This document shows, in pieces, positions 17,074 through 24,865 of a stretch of 64,000 bases of DNA. Both the position numbers and the translations under genes were made by a program. The notes under the pieces are model-generated. The model saw nothing but the letters and a program-made list of their open reading frames with translations. It was not told the origin of the DNA and did no database searches. This stretch comes from Bauldia sp965232525 (GTDB lineage Bacteria; Pseudomonadota; Alphaproteobacteria; Rhizobiales; Kaistiaceae), in contig NZ_OZ246980.1 in the NCBI RefSeq assembly GCF_965232525.1, positions 992,001 through 1,056,000 of the forward strand, written 5' to 3'. The first letter of the stretch is position 1. Each line of letters begins with the position of its first letter.

Positions 17074-17104
17074 TGTGGATGAGCGAGAACGGCGGTAATC
17101 CACG
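17074..17104. promoter_or_regulatory. Pair of inverted DnaA-box-like sequences
   Basis: TGTGGATGA (17074-17082, 8 of 9 to the reverse DnaA box TGTGGATAA) and TAATCCACG (17096-17104, 7 of 9 to TTATCCACA) face each other with 13 bp between. Imperfect boxes are common in alphaproteobacterial origins. A third, TGTGGATGC, is at 16768-16776. Support is from context; single matches of this quality are not significant alone. Confidence 0.4.
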
Positions 17105-17159
17105 GTCAAAATGAATCAACAAACTAGAGTCTTCTCTTCTCTTTCTTTGGGCTGACACC

Positions 17160-18206
17160 GTGAACCAAGGGCACCCTGCCCCATCGACAAATCCGCTTCA
17201 GCGCGTCCTGGCACGAGAACCGGTTGATAGGCCACCGATCTGGCTCATGCGGCAGGCAGGTCGGTATCTTCCTGAATATCGAAGGATACGCGCGGAGGCT
17301 GGATCATTCCTCGATCTATGCTTTGATCCGGAACGAGCAGCCGAAGTCACCCTGCAGCCGATTCATCGTTTCGATTTCGATGCAGCGATCATCTTTTCCG
17401 ACATTCTGACCGTTCCGTACGCTTTGGGCTGCGCGGTTGAATTTGTCGAAGGAGAAGGTCCTCGTCTTGAGCCCATCGACGCGTCGGGTATCGATCGGCT
17501 TGAGTTGGACTGTGTCAGTGGGCGTCTTGCTCCCGTTCACGATGCGCTTCGCCGTGTTCGAAGTGAACTATCGGTCGACAAGGCGCTCATCGGTTTCTGT
17601 GGGGCGCCGTGGACAGTTGCGACCTATATGGTGGCGGGTCGCGGCACCCCCGACCAGAAACCGGCCCGACTTATGGCTGCCGGCGATCCAGACACCTTTC
17701 AGACGCTGATCGACAGACTGGTCGACGCATCGGTCACTGCGTTACTCGGGCAGATCGAAGCGGGTGCCGACGTGATCCAGATTTTCGACAGCTGGGCTGG
17801 CATCCTCAATGATCGTGATTTCGATCGATGGTCGATCGAGCCGGCGGCCCAAATCGTTGCGAGGATAAAAGCCGAAGCACCGCATATTCGCGTCATCGGG
17901 TTTCCCAAGGGCGCCGGGTATCGAACACAGCGCTACATCAATGCGACGAAGATCGACGGGATTAGTATCGATTGGACTATACCCGTCGCTATCGCCGCCA
18001 ATCAGCTTCAACCCGTTGCTGCGATCCAGGGCAACCTCGATCCGCTGCTTCTGGTCAACGGAGGGGATGCTCTCGATGCTGCCGTCGATGAAATCGTGTC
18101 GGCGCTCGATAGCGGTCCGTTCATCTTCAATCTCGGTCACGGTATCGTGCCAGAGACGCCGATCACGCATGTCGAGCGGTTGGTGAAACGCGTAAGGGGC
18201 GACTAA
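17160..18206 (+). CDS. hemE: Uroporphyrinogen decarboxylase HemE
   Basis: Decarboxylates uroporphyrinogen III to coproporphyrinogen III in haem synthesis. 348 residues, GTG start at 17160. Diagnostic motifs: RPPIWLMRQAGRYLPEYR (about 24-41, substrate arginines), FSDILTVPYALG with the catalytic-type Asp, GFCGAPWTVATYMVAG, QIFDSWAG and GFPKGAG. The TAA shares one base with the hemJ ATG, so the two haem genes are coupled. Confidence 0.97.
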   Translation: MNQGHPAPSTNPLQRVLAREPVDRPPIWLMRQAGRYLPEYRRIRAEAGSFLDLCFDPERAAEVTLQPIHRFDFDAAIIFSDILTVPYALGCAVEFVEGEGPRLEPIDASGIDRLELDCVSGRLAPVHDALRRVRSELSVDKALIGFCGAPWTVATYMVAGRGTPDQKPARLMAAGDPDTFQTLIDRLVDASVTALLGQIEAGADVIQIFDSWAGILNDRDFDRWSIEPAAQIVARIKAEAPHIRVIGFPKGAGYRTQRYINATKIDGISIDWTIPVAIAANQLQPVAAIQGNLDPLLLVNGGDALDAAVDEIVSALDSGPFIFNLGHGIVPETPITHVERLVKRVRGD

Positions 18207-18727
18207 TGGAAACCGACACGGCAACTCGCGTTCGTCGTGCAGTCATCGGATTGGTTGCGGTCGTCGTCCTGGTCGGCATCCTCGTCCTCTGGCAACCGTC
18301 GAATCTCTACCTCTGGATCAAGGCGGCCCACGTCATTGCCGTGATCGCGTGGATGGCTGGGATGCTCTATCTGCCGCGGCTGTTCGTCTATCACGTTAGT
18401 GCCGAGCCGGGATCGGTTCAGTCGGAGACGTTCAAGGTGATGGAGCGGCGGCTGCTCACCGTGATCATCAATCCCGCGATGGTCGTCACTTGGGCGCTGG
18501 GACTATGGCTGGCGTGGGACGGGGCCTGGTTCTCGAGCATATGGCTTCACATAAAAATCGCTCTGGTTATCGTTCTGTCTGGTGTCCATGGGCTATTCAG
18601 CCGATGGACGCGGGAGTTCGCTGATGATCGCAACGAACGAAGCGAGAAATTCTATCGCGCGGTCAACGAGATTCCGACCGTGCTGATGATCGCCATTGTC
18701 ATTTTGGTGATCGTCAAACCGTTCTGA
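18206..18727 (+). CDS. hemJ: Protoporphyrinogen IX oxidase HemJ
   Basis: A 173-residue membrane protein of the UPF0093/HemJ family, oxidising protoporphyrinogen IX in the penultimate step of haem synthesis. About four hydrophobic segments. Conserved pieces: LYLWIKAAHVIAVIAWMAGMLYLPRLFVYH (with the haem-ligand-type His), ERRLLTVIINPAMVVTWALG, LHIKIALVIVLSGVHG and ERSEKFYRAVNEIPTVLMI. Coupled to hemE by a one-base overlap. A second, HemG-like candidate is at 33577-34140. Confidence 0.94.
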   Translation: METDTATRVRRAVIGLVAVVVLVGILVLWQPSNLYLWIKAAHVIAVIAWMAGMLYLPRLFVYHVSAEPGSVQSETFKVMERRLLTVIINPAMVVTWALGLWLAWDGAWFSSIWLHIKIALVIVLSGVHGLFSRWTREFADDRNERSEKFYRAVNEIPTVLMIAIVILVIVKPF

Positions 18728-18921
18728 CTATCCGATTTCCCTTGCCGCCGGGCGGGGGAGCGACTATTTTCCGGTAACCGCACGAGAAGCAGACGGAAAT
18801 CCGGCGATCGATTCGGTTCGCCGCGGATCCGAGCCGAAGAACGATCGTTCCGGCCAAACGCTCTGCACCATCTTCCCCCTTCGCCTACCGGTTCTTAACC
18901 CACCGAGAGACACCCGCGTTA

Positions 18922-20187
18922 ATGCAAGAAATGAAACTACAAGACCTCAAGGCGAAATCGCCTGTTGAGTTGCTGGCCTTCGCTGAAGAGCTTGACGTTG
19001 AGAACGCGAGCGCGCTCCGCAAACAGGAGCTGATGTTCGCCATCCTCAAACAGCTCGCCGCGAACGACACCGAGATCATCGGCGAGGGCGTTGTGGAAGT
19101 GCTGCAGGATGGCTTCGGCTTTCTGCGCTCACCCGACGCCAACTACCTCGCCGGCCCTGACGATATCTACGTCTCGCCCTCTCAGATCCGCCGGTTTTCA
19201 CTGCGCACCGGTGACACGGTCGAGGGCCAGATTCGCAGTCCCAAGGACGGCGAGCGGTATTTCGCCCTGCTCAAGGTCAACACGATCAATTTCGAGGATC
19301 CCGAAAAGGCGCGTCACAAGGTTCACTTCGACAACCTGACACCGCTTTATCCCGACGAACGTTTCCGGATGGAGGTCGACAACCCGACCGGCAAGGATCT
19401 GTCGGCGCGGGTGATCGACCTGGTCGCGCCGCTCGGCAAGGGACAGCGGGCGCTGATCACCGCGCCGCCGCGGACGGGCAAGACGGTGTTCCTCCAGAAC
19501 ATCGCCCACTCGATAGCGGAAAACCATCCGGAGTGTTATCTGATCGTCCTGCTCATCGACGAGCGGCCGGAAGAGGTGACCGACATGCAACGCTCGGTGA
19601 AGGGCGAGGTCATTTCCTCGACCTTCGACGAACCGGCGTCGCGCCACGTTCAGGTCGCCGAGATGGTGATCGAAAAAGCCAAGCGGCTCGTCGAACATGG
19701 CCGTGACGTCGTGATCCTGCTCGACTCGATCACGCGCCTCGGTCGGGCCTACAACACCGTCGTTCCGTCGTCGGGCAAGGTGTTGACCGGTGGCGTCGAC
19801 GCGAACGCGCTGCAGCGGCCAAAGCGCTTTTTCGGCGCGGCGCGAAACATCGAAGAAGGCGGCTCGCTCACCATCATCTCTACCGCGCTGATCGACACGG
19901 GCAGCCGCATGGATGAGGTGATCTTCGAGGAGTTCAAGGGCACCGGTAACTCTGAAATCATCCTCGACCGGAAGGTTGCCGACAAGCGCACCTTCCCGTC
20001 GATCGACATCACCCGATCCGGCACTCGAAAAGAGGAACTGCTGGTTCCGCCGCCGATCCTGAAGAAAATGTACGTGCTCCGGCGGATTCTGATGCCGATG
20101 GGGACGGTCGATGCCATCGAGTTTCTGCTCGACAAGCTACGGCAAACCAAGAGCAACGACGAGTTCTTCGAATCCATGAACACCTGA
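18922..20187 (+). CDS. rho: Transcription termination factor Rho
   Basis: Hexameric RNA helicase, 421 residues. The N-terminal Rho_N helical domain starts MKLQDLKAKSPVELLAFAEEL; the cold-shock-like RNA-binding domain has GEGVVEVLQDGFGFLRSPDANYLAGPDDIYVSPSQIRRF; the ATPase core has ITAPPRTGKTVFLQNIA (Walker A), LIVLLIDERPEEVTDM (catalytic Glu) and VVILLDSITRLGRAYN (Walker B), with the Q-loop VLTGGVDANALQRPKRFFGAARN and R-loop KGTGNSEI. The 194-bp leader upstream holds no gene; it has TTAACCC at 18893 but no full CtrA site. Ordinary length. Confidence 0.98.
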   Translation: MQEMKLQDLKAKSPVELLAFAEELDVENASALRKQELMFAILKQLAANDTEIIGEGVVEVLQDGFGFLRSPDANYLAGPDDIYVSPSQIRRFSLRTGDTVEGQIRSPKDGERYFALLKVNTINFEDPEKARHKVHFDNLTPLYPDERFRMEVDNPTGKDLSARVIDLVAPLGKGQRALITAPPRTGKTVFLQNIAHSIAENHPECYLIVLLIDERPEEVTDMQRSVKGEVISSTFDEPASRHVQVAEMVIEKAKRLVEHGRDVVILLDSITRLGRAYNTVVPSSGKVLTGGVDANALQRPKRFFGAARNIEEGGSLTIISTALIDTGSRMDEVIFEEFKGTGNSEIILDRKVADKRTFPSIDITRSGTRKEELLVPPPILKKMYVLRRILMPMGTVDAIEFLLDKLRQTKSNDEFFESMNT

Positions 20188-20256
20188 TCGCCGATTACCC
20201 CTTTGGCGATCAGTCGCTCGAACACTCGAGTGCTCCTTCAAGCTTCGCTCAATACC

Positions 20257-20280
20257 CGCCGGCGCAAGGGCCGGCGCCTT
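20257..20280 (+). terminator. Putative intrinsic terminator after rho
   Basis: Perfect 7-bp stem CGCCGGC (20257-20263) and GCCGGCG (20270-20276) with a 6-nt loop, followed by CCTTT. The U-run is short, so termination may be partial. It separates rho from the AAA ATPase gene. Confidence 0.45.
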
Positions 20281-20307
20281 TAGACTTGAGCCCGTCAGGG
20301 AGGAACC

Positions 20308-20868
20308 GTGTCGGACGAAGACCGTCTTCATGTCATCACCGGAGGTCCCGGTGCCGGCAAGACAACGATCATCGAAGCCTTGCGGGCGGAGGGATATCGA
20401 TGTTTTGGTGAGGCCGGACGACAGATCATCCAACAGCAACAAATGATTGATGGCCCGGCGACCCATAGCGGCGATCGTGAGCTTTACCGAGAACTTATGC
20501 TGTCGCGGATGATACAGGACCGTGCCGATGCGTTGGGATCGCCGGGCACCGTCATCTTCGACCGCGGCATTCCGGGCTTGGTCGGATACTGTCATTTGAT
20601 CGGCGTTCCGGTGCCCGATCATTTACGCAAGGCTATCGCGCGCTTTCGGTACAATCCCACCGTCTTGGTTACGCCTCCATGGCGCGAGATCTATGCCAAG
20701 GACGCTGAGCGGACGCAGGATTTCGGGGAAGCCATCAGGACGTACGAATCAATCGTCGCTGGTTGCGAGGAGTCAGGCTACCGGCCGGTAATGATCCCCC
20801 CGGGCACGGTAGCCGAGCGTTTGGCATTCGTCCTCAATGTCATCGATTCCGGTGGCAGTTGGCGCTAA
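20308..20868 (+). CDS. AAA family ATPase (AAA_28-like nucleoside/small-molecule kinase fold)
   Basis: A 186-residue P-loop protein. Walker A GGPGAGKTT is at residues 12-20 and the acidic VIFDRGIPGLVGYC is a Walker-B-like DRG motif near residue 90. EAGRQIIQQQQ and CGYRPV-type helices are typical of the AAA_28 family, whose members are mostly uncharacterised predicted kinases. GTG start with a strong Shine-Dalgarno (GGGAGG). It stands alone between rho and mnmE. Substrate unknown. Confidence 0.85.
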   Translation: MSDEDRLHVITGGPGAGKTTIIEALRAEGYRCFGEAGRQIIQQQQMIDGPATHSGDRELYRELMLSRMIQDRADALGSPGTVIFDRGIPGLVGYCHLIGVPVPDHLRKAIARFRYNPTVLVTPPWREIYAKDAERTQDFGEAIRTYESIVAGCEESGYRPVMIPPGTVAERLAFVLNVIDSGGSWR

Positions 20869-20934
20869 CGCGCGCAACTCCGGGTATCCGGACAAACGAT
20901 GGTCGGACCGCCGCCTTTGCGCGGCGACCAACCC

Positions 20935-21177
20935 TCAGCCAAACGAGCGGATGGCGTTACGGAACCAAGCGCTCGATCCGTGACCGTTCGGGGAACGCCT
21001 GCGTCGGCGCTTGCGGTGGTCGTCGTAGCGGGCAAAGCCGAGCACTTTGACCCGTTCGCGCGCCTCCTCAAGCGAAAGCGCAGGGATCTCGATGGCCCAA
21101 TCAGCCCCGTCGAAGCGGTATGTGAAGGTGAATCGCTTGTATTCAGAGGACGATTCCGGGCTCTTTGAAGTCTTCAT
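20935..21177 (-). CDS. Small hypothetical protein, C-terminus possibly altered
   Basis: An 80-residue frame from ATG 21177. Residues 13-52 (YKRFTFTYRFDGADWAIEIP, then SLEEARERVKVLGFARYD) look like a genuine folded domain, with alternating beta residues and an amphipathic helix. It resembles small alphaproteobacterial proteins with a TYRFDGAEWAIEIPA-like core. From ARYD onward it becomes Arg-rich and low-complexity (DDHRKRRRRRSPNGHGSS), unlike a natural ending, so a frameshift near 21020 or a degraded gene is possible. Function unknown. Confidence 0.5.
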   Translation of the reverse strand: MKTSKSPESSSEYKRFTFTYRFDGADWAIEIPALSLEEARERVKVLGFARYDDHRKRRRRRSPNGHGSSAWFRNAIRSFG

Positions 21178-21322
21178 CGGATATCACCTGTGATCGGATG
21201 TGTCGAAAAAGTGTCTCTTTACTTAGACTACTCAAACGAACTCCGTTTGGCCGGGCTCCGACGCACGAATTCACTATGGGTCATGCCCTACACGCCATAG
21301 GTGCGAAGGCTTAATGCCCAAA

Positions 21323-21341
21323 GGTTTACGATTTGTAAACC
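21323..21341 (-). terminator. Weak hairpin downstream of the DUF255 gene
   Basis: Perfect 7-bp inverted repeat GGTTTAC-gattt-GTAAACC. On the minus strand it lies about 40 bp after the DUF255 gene stop and is followed by TTTGGG. It may be a weak terminator or an operator for the small gene downstream; the U-run is short. Confidence 0.3.
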
Positions 21342-21378
21342 ATGAACTTCTGACGCGTTGCGCTTGGTTACATTCGGC

Positions 21379-23385
21379 TCACAGGAGGGCGTCCAGTGCA
21401 TCCACCTCCGTCACCGGCAATGAGCAGGTTTGCCCCCGGCACACATAGGCGGTTGGTATGCCGTCAACAGCGGTTTTTCCGCTGACTGGATGGTTCGTGG
21501 GGAGTGTGGTCGTATCCTGGTGAACGGACAGGACGATATTCGGCGTCCATTTTCGCCTGACAACGTCGACGATCGGCTCGGCCGCAGGCGCGTCCTTGGC
21601 AATCACCACAACATCGATCGCGTTGAGGCGAAAATCGAGCCCGGACATCGTTCCGGTCGTAGCGAACAGGTTTGCGGCGATCGCCGGTGCTGATGCTTCG
21701 AGAACGGCGTCGGCATCGTCTCTGTATTCCTGCTTGCCGGTCAGATGCCAGAGTCGCACGAGATTTTCGATCATCACCGAATTGGCGGCTGGTGTCGCAT
21801 CGTCGTTAATCGACAAGGGGCGGACGATCAGAGCTTCGGCGTCATCCGCCGGAAGGTAATAGCCGGGGTCTGAAGCGTTCCAATGATGCACACGGACCAA
21901 GCCCGTAAGCCGCTCCGCGTCCGTCACGTAGCTCTTGTCGAGGGTAGTATCATGGAGGGCGAGGGCTGCGGCGATCATATTGGCGTAGTCGGTGGCTAGG
22001 CCCGGGAACACGAACTTGTCGTCTCGCCACGCGTGGGCGAGGCGGCCATCTTGGCTCATCGGGCCGACAACGAATTGGAACGCGTTTTTCGCCATCGCTA
22101 GCCATTCAGGGCGCTTGAATGTTGCAGCCGCGAAAGCGAGCGCGCTGATGGTCAAGCCGTTCCAATCGGCAAGGATCTTGTCATCGGTAGCCGGCCGGAC
22201 CCGAGAACCTCTCCGAGCGAGAAGACGCTTCCGGGCCATCGCCAGGCGGTCTTCGTCTTTTGCGGATCGAAGAGCCATGCTGTTCAGACGATTGAGGATG
22301 CTCACACCTTCCCAGTTGCCGCCGGGCTGGACATCGTAGACATCACAAAAGAAGGCCGAATCGTCGCCGAGCGTGACATCGACCTCATCACGCTGCCAAA
22401 CGTAAAACTTGCCCTCGACGCCTTCGGAATCGGCATCGATGCTGGCTGCGAACGCTCCGGACGGTGCCGTCATCTCGCGATCGAGCCATGCGATCGTTTC
22501 TGCGACGCGGCGACTGAAGAGCCGATCACCCGTCGCGATAAATGCCTGTGTCATCAGGGTAATCAGCTGAGCATTATCATAGAGCATCTTCTCGAAATGC
22601 GGGACCAACCAGCGGTCGTCGACCGAATAGCGAGCGAAGCCACCGCCCAGGTGATCGTAGATGCCGCCCTGAGCAACATTGCGAAGGGTTGTCAGCATCG
22701 CTTCACGAAAGGCCGGATTGTCGGTCCGGTCTCCGGCCCGCCAGAGGAATCCAAGCAACGATGCCTGCGGAAATTTTGGAGCGCCGCGGGTCCCACCATG
22801 GACGCGATCGACAAAGCCAAGAAGACGCTCAGAAGCCTGGTCCAGCAGCGCGGGACCGAGCGTGACCGTGCCAGCAGGCGCCGGCTTTTCGGCCAGATGC
22901 TGCATCAGCGCGTTCGCGCTCGCCGCGACCTTGGCGGGTTCCTCTCGGGCGACCCTGGCAACCTCCTCGAGAACACTGACGAACGAGGGCCGTCCAAACC
23001 GGGCGGTCTTGGGAAAGTACGTTCCGCCCCAGATCGGTTCGCCGGCCGAAGTCAGAAACATGGTCAGAGGCCATCCGCCTTGCTCGCCGAGGGCGTGGAG
23101 CGCGTTCATGTAGATCTGATCTATGTCGGGTCGTTCTTCGCGATCGACCTTGATATTGACGAACAGCCGGTTCATCACCGCCGCCGTCTCTGGGTCCTCA
23201 AAGCTTTCGTGGGCCATGACGTGGCACCAATGGCAGGCGGCATAGCCCACCGACAGCAAGATCGGCTTGCCGGTTGCCTTGGCTTCGTCTAGCGCGGCTG
23301 GACCCCACGGTCGCCAGTGGACCGGGTTATCCTTGTGCTGCAGGAGATATGGGCTCGATTCGTCGGCGAGGAGGTTGGTACTCAT
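21379..23385 (-). CDS. Thioredoxin-domain DUF255 protein (YyaL/SSP411-like)
   Basis: A 668-residue protein. N-terminal thioredoxin-like DUF255 domain: LLADESSPYLLQHKDNPVHWRPWG, then CHWCHVM with C51/C54 and ESFEDPETAAVMNRLFVNIKVDREERPDID. The rest is an (alpha/alpha)6-barrel, glycosidase-like region: GGIYDHLGGGFARYSVD, PHFEKMLYDNA, FYVW and DDKILADWNGLTISALA, as in cellobiose-epimerase-like folds. Widely conserved, function unclear. ATG 23385 is chosen; an upstream TTG adds three residues. Divergent from mnmE. Confidence 0.94.
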   Translation of the reverse strand: MSTNLLADESSPYLLQHKDNPVHWRPWGPAALDEAKATGKPILLSVGYAACHWCHVMAHESFEDPETAAVMNRLFVNIKVDREERPDIDQIYMNALHALGEQGGWPLTMFLTSAGEPIWGGTYFPKTARFGRPSFVSVLEEVARVAREEPAKVAASANALMQHLAEKPAPAGTVTLGPALLDQASERLLGFVDRVHGGTRGAPKFPQASLLGFLWRAGDRTDNPAFREAMLTTLRNVAQGGIYDHLGGGFARYSVDDRWLVPHFEKMLYDNAQLITLMTQAFIATGDRLFSRRVAETIAWLDREMTAPSGAFAASIDADSEGVEGKFYVWQRDEVDVTLGDDSAFFCDVYDVQPGGNWEGVSILNRLNSMALRSAKDEDRLAMARKRLLARRGSRVRPATDDKILADWNGLTISALAFAAATFKRPEWLAMAKNAFQFVVGPMSQDGRLAHAWRDDKFVFPGLATDYANMIAAALALHDTTLDKSYVTDAERLTGLVRVHHWNASDPGYYLPADDAEALIVRPLSINDDATPAANSVMIENLVRLWHLTGKQEYRDDADAVLEASAPAIAANLFATTGTMSGLDFRLNAIDVVVIAKDAPAAEPIVDVVRRKWTPNIVLSVHQDTTTLPTNHPVSGKTAVDGIPTAYVCRGQTCSLPVTEVDALDALL

Positions 23386-23433
23386 GATGGGCAATGTAGG
23401 CAGTCAGCTCAGAGATAGACAGGGCGGATAGTG

Positions 23434-24768
23434 ATGACCGCAACCGATACCATCTTCGCCTTGGCAACCGGCGGATTGCCCTCCGGGATCGCGATCGTGC
23501 GAGTCTCCGGGCCGCGGGTCCGCCGCGGGCTTGAAGCGCTTGTCGGATCGGTTCCTCAACCACGACGAGCTGCGTTGCGATCGATCCACGACGAACAGGG
23601 CCAGTTGATTGATCGCGCCATTGTCGTCTTTTTCGCAGCGCCCGCGACCTTTACCGGCGAGGATATCGCCGAGCTCCACCTCCATGGCGGCCGCGCGGTC
23701 GTTGGTGCGGCCCTGAAAACTCTTGGCCGGATCGACGGTTTTCGGCCTGCCGAGGCCGGGGAATTCACTCGGCGGGCTTTCGCGAACAGTCGGGTCGATC
23801 TGACTCAGGTCGAAGGACTTGCCGATCTGGTCTTGGCCGAGACAGACGCCCAACGCCGCCAAGCGCTGCGCCAAGCCGACGGCGTTTTGGGGGCGCAATA
23901 CGAGGATTGGCGCCAGCGGCTGATCCGAGCGCGGGCGTTGCTAGAAGCGGAGCTCGATTTTCCTGACGAGGACGACGTGCCGGGCTCAGCGAGCGATGCC
24001 GCGTGGGAGGACGTCGGAACGCTGATCGCGGAAATGGATGCCCATTTGGCTGACGGTCGGCGCGGGGAGCGCCTGCGCGACGGCTACGAAATCGTCGTCC
24101 TGGGTCCGCCCAATGCCGGGAAATCGAGCCTGGTCAACGCGTTGGCGCGACGGGACGTCGCCATTGTGTCGACCGAACCCGGAACCACGCGTGATTTGAT
24201 CGAAGTACGTCTTGATCTTGATGGGTATCCGGTCACCGTGATCGATACCGCTGGTATGCGCGAAAGCGTTGGAATCGTTGAGGAAGAGGGCATCCGACGG
24301 GCGCGAGCGCGGGCTGCTCAGGCGGACCTGGTGTTGTGGTTGACGCCGGTTGGCGATGAGCTGTTGCTGCCAGTCACGGAAGATAGCCAGCCGGTGATCG
24401 CAGTTGGAACGAAGATCGATCTCGCTGAAAGCCACGTCGAAGACCCAATTGACCCTAAAGGATTCGATCTACTGGTTTCGTCGCGCACCGGCCGTGGAAT
24501 CGACTCCCTGATTTCGACCCTGGCGGATCGGGCTGCGGAGGCGATGGCCGTGGGTGAGGCGCCGGCGGCGACTCGGGAACGCCATCGATCGGCTATCACG
24601 ACAGTGCGCGACGCCCTCGCGACAGCGGGCGACGGCGGCCGTCGGCCGCTCGAACTCCGCGCCGACGACCTTCGGCGCGCGACCGATGCCCTTGGTCGGC
24701 TCACTGGTCGGGTGGATGTCGAGGAACTTCTGGACGTCGTGTTTCGCGATTTCTGCATTGGCAAGTGA
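23434..24768 (+). CDS. mnmE: tRNA modification GTPase MnmE (TrmE)
   Basis: With MnmG it makes the cmnm5 group on U34 of certain tRNAs. N-terminal tetrahydrofolate-binding domain: DTIFALATGGLPSGIAIVRVSG, GGRAVVGAALKTL and PAEAGEFTRRAFANSRVDLTQVEGLADLV. G domain: G1 GPPNAGKSS (about residue 225), G2 GTTRD, G3 DTAGMRE, G4 TKID. It ends with the invariant FCIGK, the formyl-THF-handling Cys. Start ATG 23434 (GTG 23431 also possible). Ordinary length. Confidence 0.97.
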   Translation: MTATDTIFALATGGLPSGIAIVRVSGPRVRRGLEALVGSVPQPRRAALRSIHDEQGQLIDRAIVVFFAAPATFTGEDIAELHLHGGRAVVGAALKTLGRIDGFRPAEAGEFTRRAFANSRVDLTQVEGLADLVLAETDAQRRQALRQADGVLGAQYEDWRQRLIRARALLEAELDFPDEDDVPGSASDAAWEDVGTLIAEMDAHLADGRRGERLRDGYEIVVLGPPNAGKSSLVNALARRDVAIVSTEPGTTRDLIEVRLDLDGYPVTVIDTAGMRESVGIVEEEGIRRARARAAQADLVLWLTPVGDELLLPVTEDSQPVIAVGTKIDLAESHVEDPIDPKGFDLLVSSRTGRGIDSLISTLADRAAEAMAVGEAPAATRERHRSAITTVRDALATAGDGGRRPLELRADDLRRATDALGRLTGRVDVEELLDVVFRDFCIGK

Positions 24769-24785
24769 TCGACCAACGAGGCATC

Positions 24786-24801
24786 TGTTTCACGTGAAAC
24801 A
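24786..24801. promoter_or_regulatory. parS centromere site 1
   Basis: TGTTTCACGTGAAACA, a perfect 16-bp palindrome and an exact match to the bacterial parS consensus bound by ParB. It lies in the mnmE-mnmG gap, 2.6 kb from parA. ParB loads and spreads from here to segregate the origin region (known). Confidence 0.95.
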
Positions 24802-24865
24802 CTTCCCGAGTGCGACCGGACGAATTCTTTGACCGGAGACGATCTTCCGAGTAGGGGTTCCAATC

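Larger units (their letters stand above)
16753..17159. other. Candidate chromosomal replication origin (oriC) between ppsR and hemE
   Basis: The only gene-free stretch over 300 bp (407 bp). It lies between divergent ppsR and hemE, next to the conserved hemE-rho-mnmE-mnmG-parAB block; the Caulobacter and Rickettsia origins are next to hemE (known). It holds a perfect TTAA-N7-TTAA CtrA site (16967-16983), DnaA-box-like sequences at 16768-16776, 17074-17082 and 17096-17104, and eight GANTC sites (starting 16833, 16846, 16853, 16865, 17039, 17045, 17113, 17127). Genes run away from it on both sides. The DnaA boxes are imperfect (7-8 of 9), so this is inference. Confidence 0.65.

Noticed and set aside
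18893..18921. Possible CtrA site upstream of rho
   Set aside because: TTAACCC and GTTAA are present but not with 7-bp spacing; only isolated half-sites.
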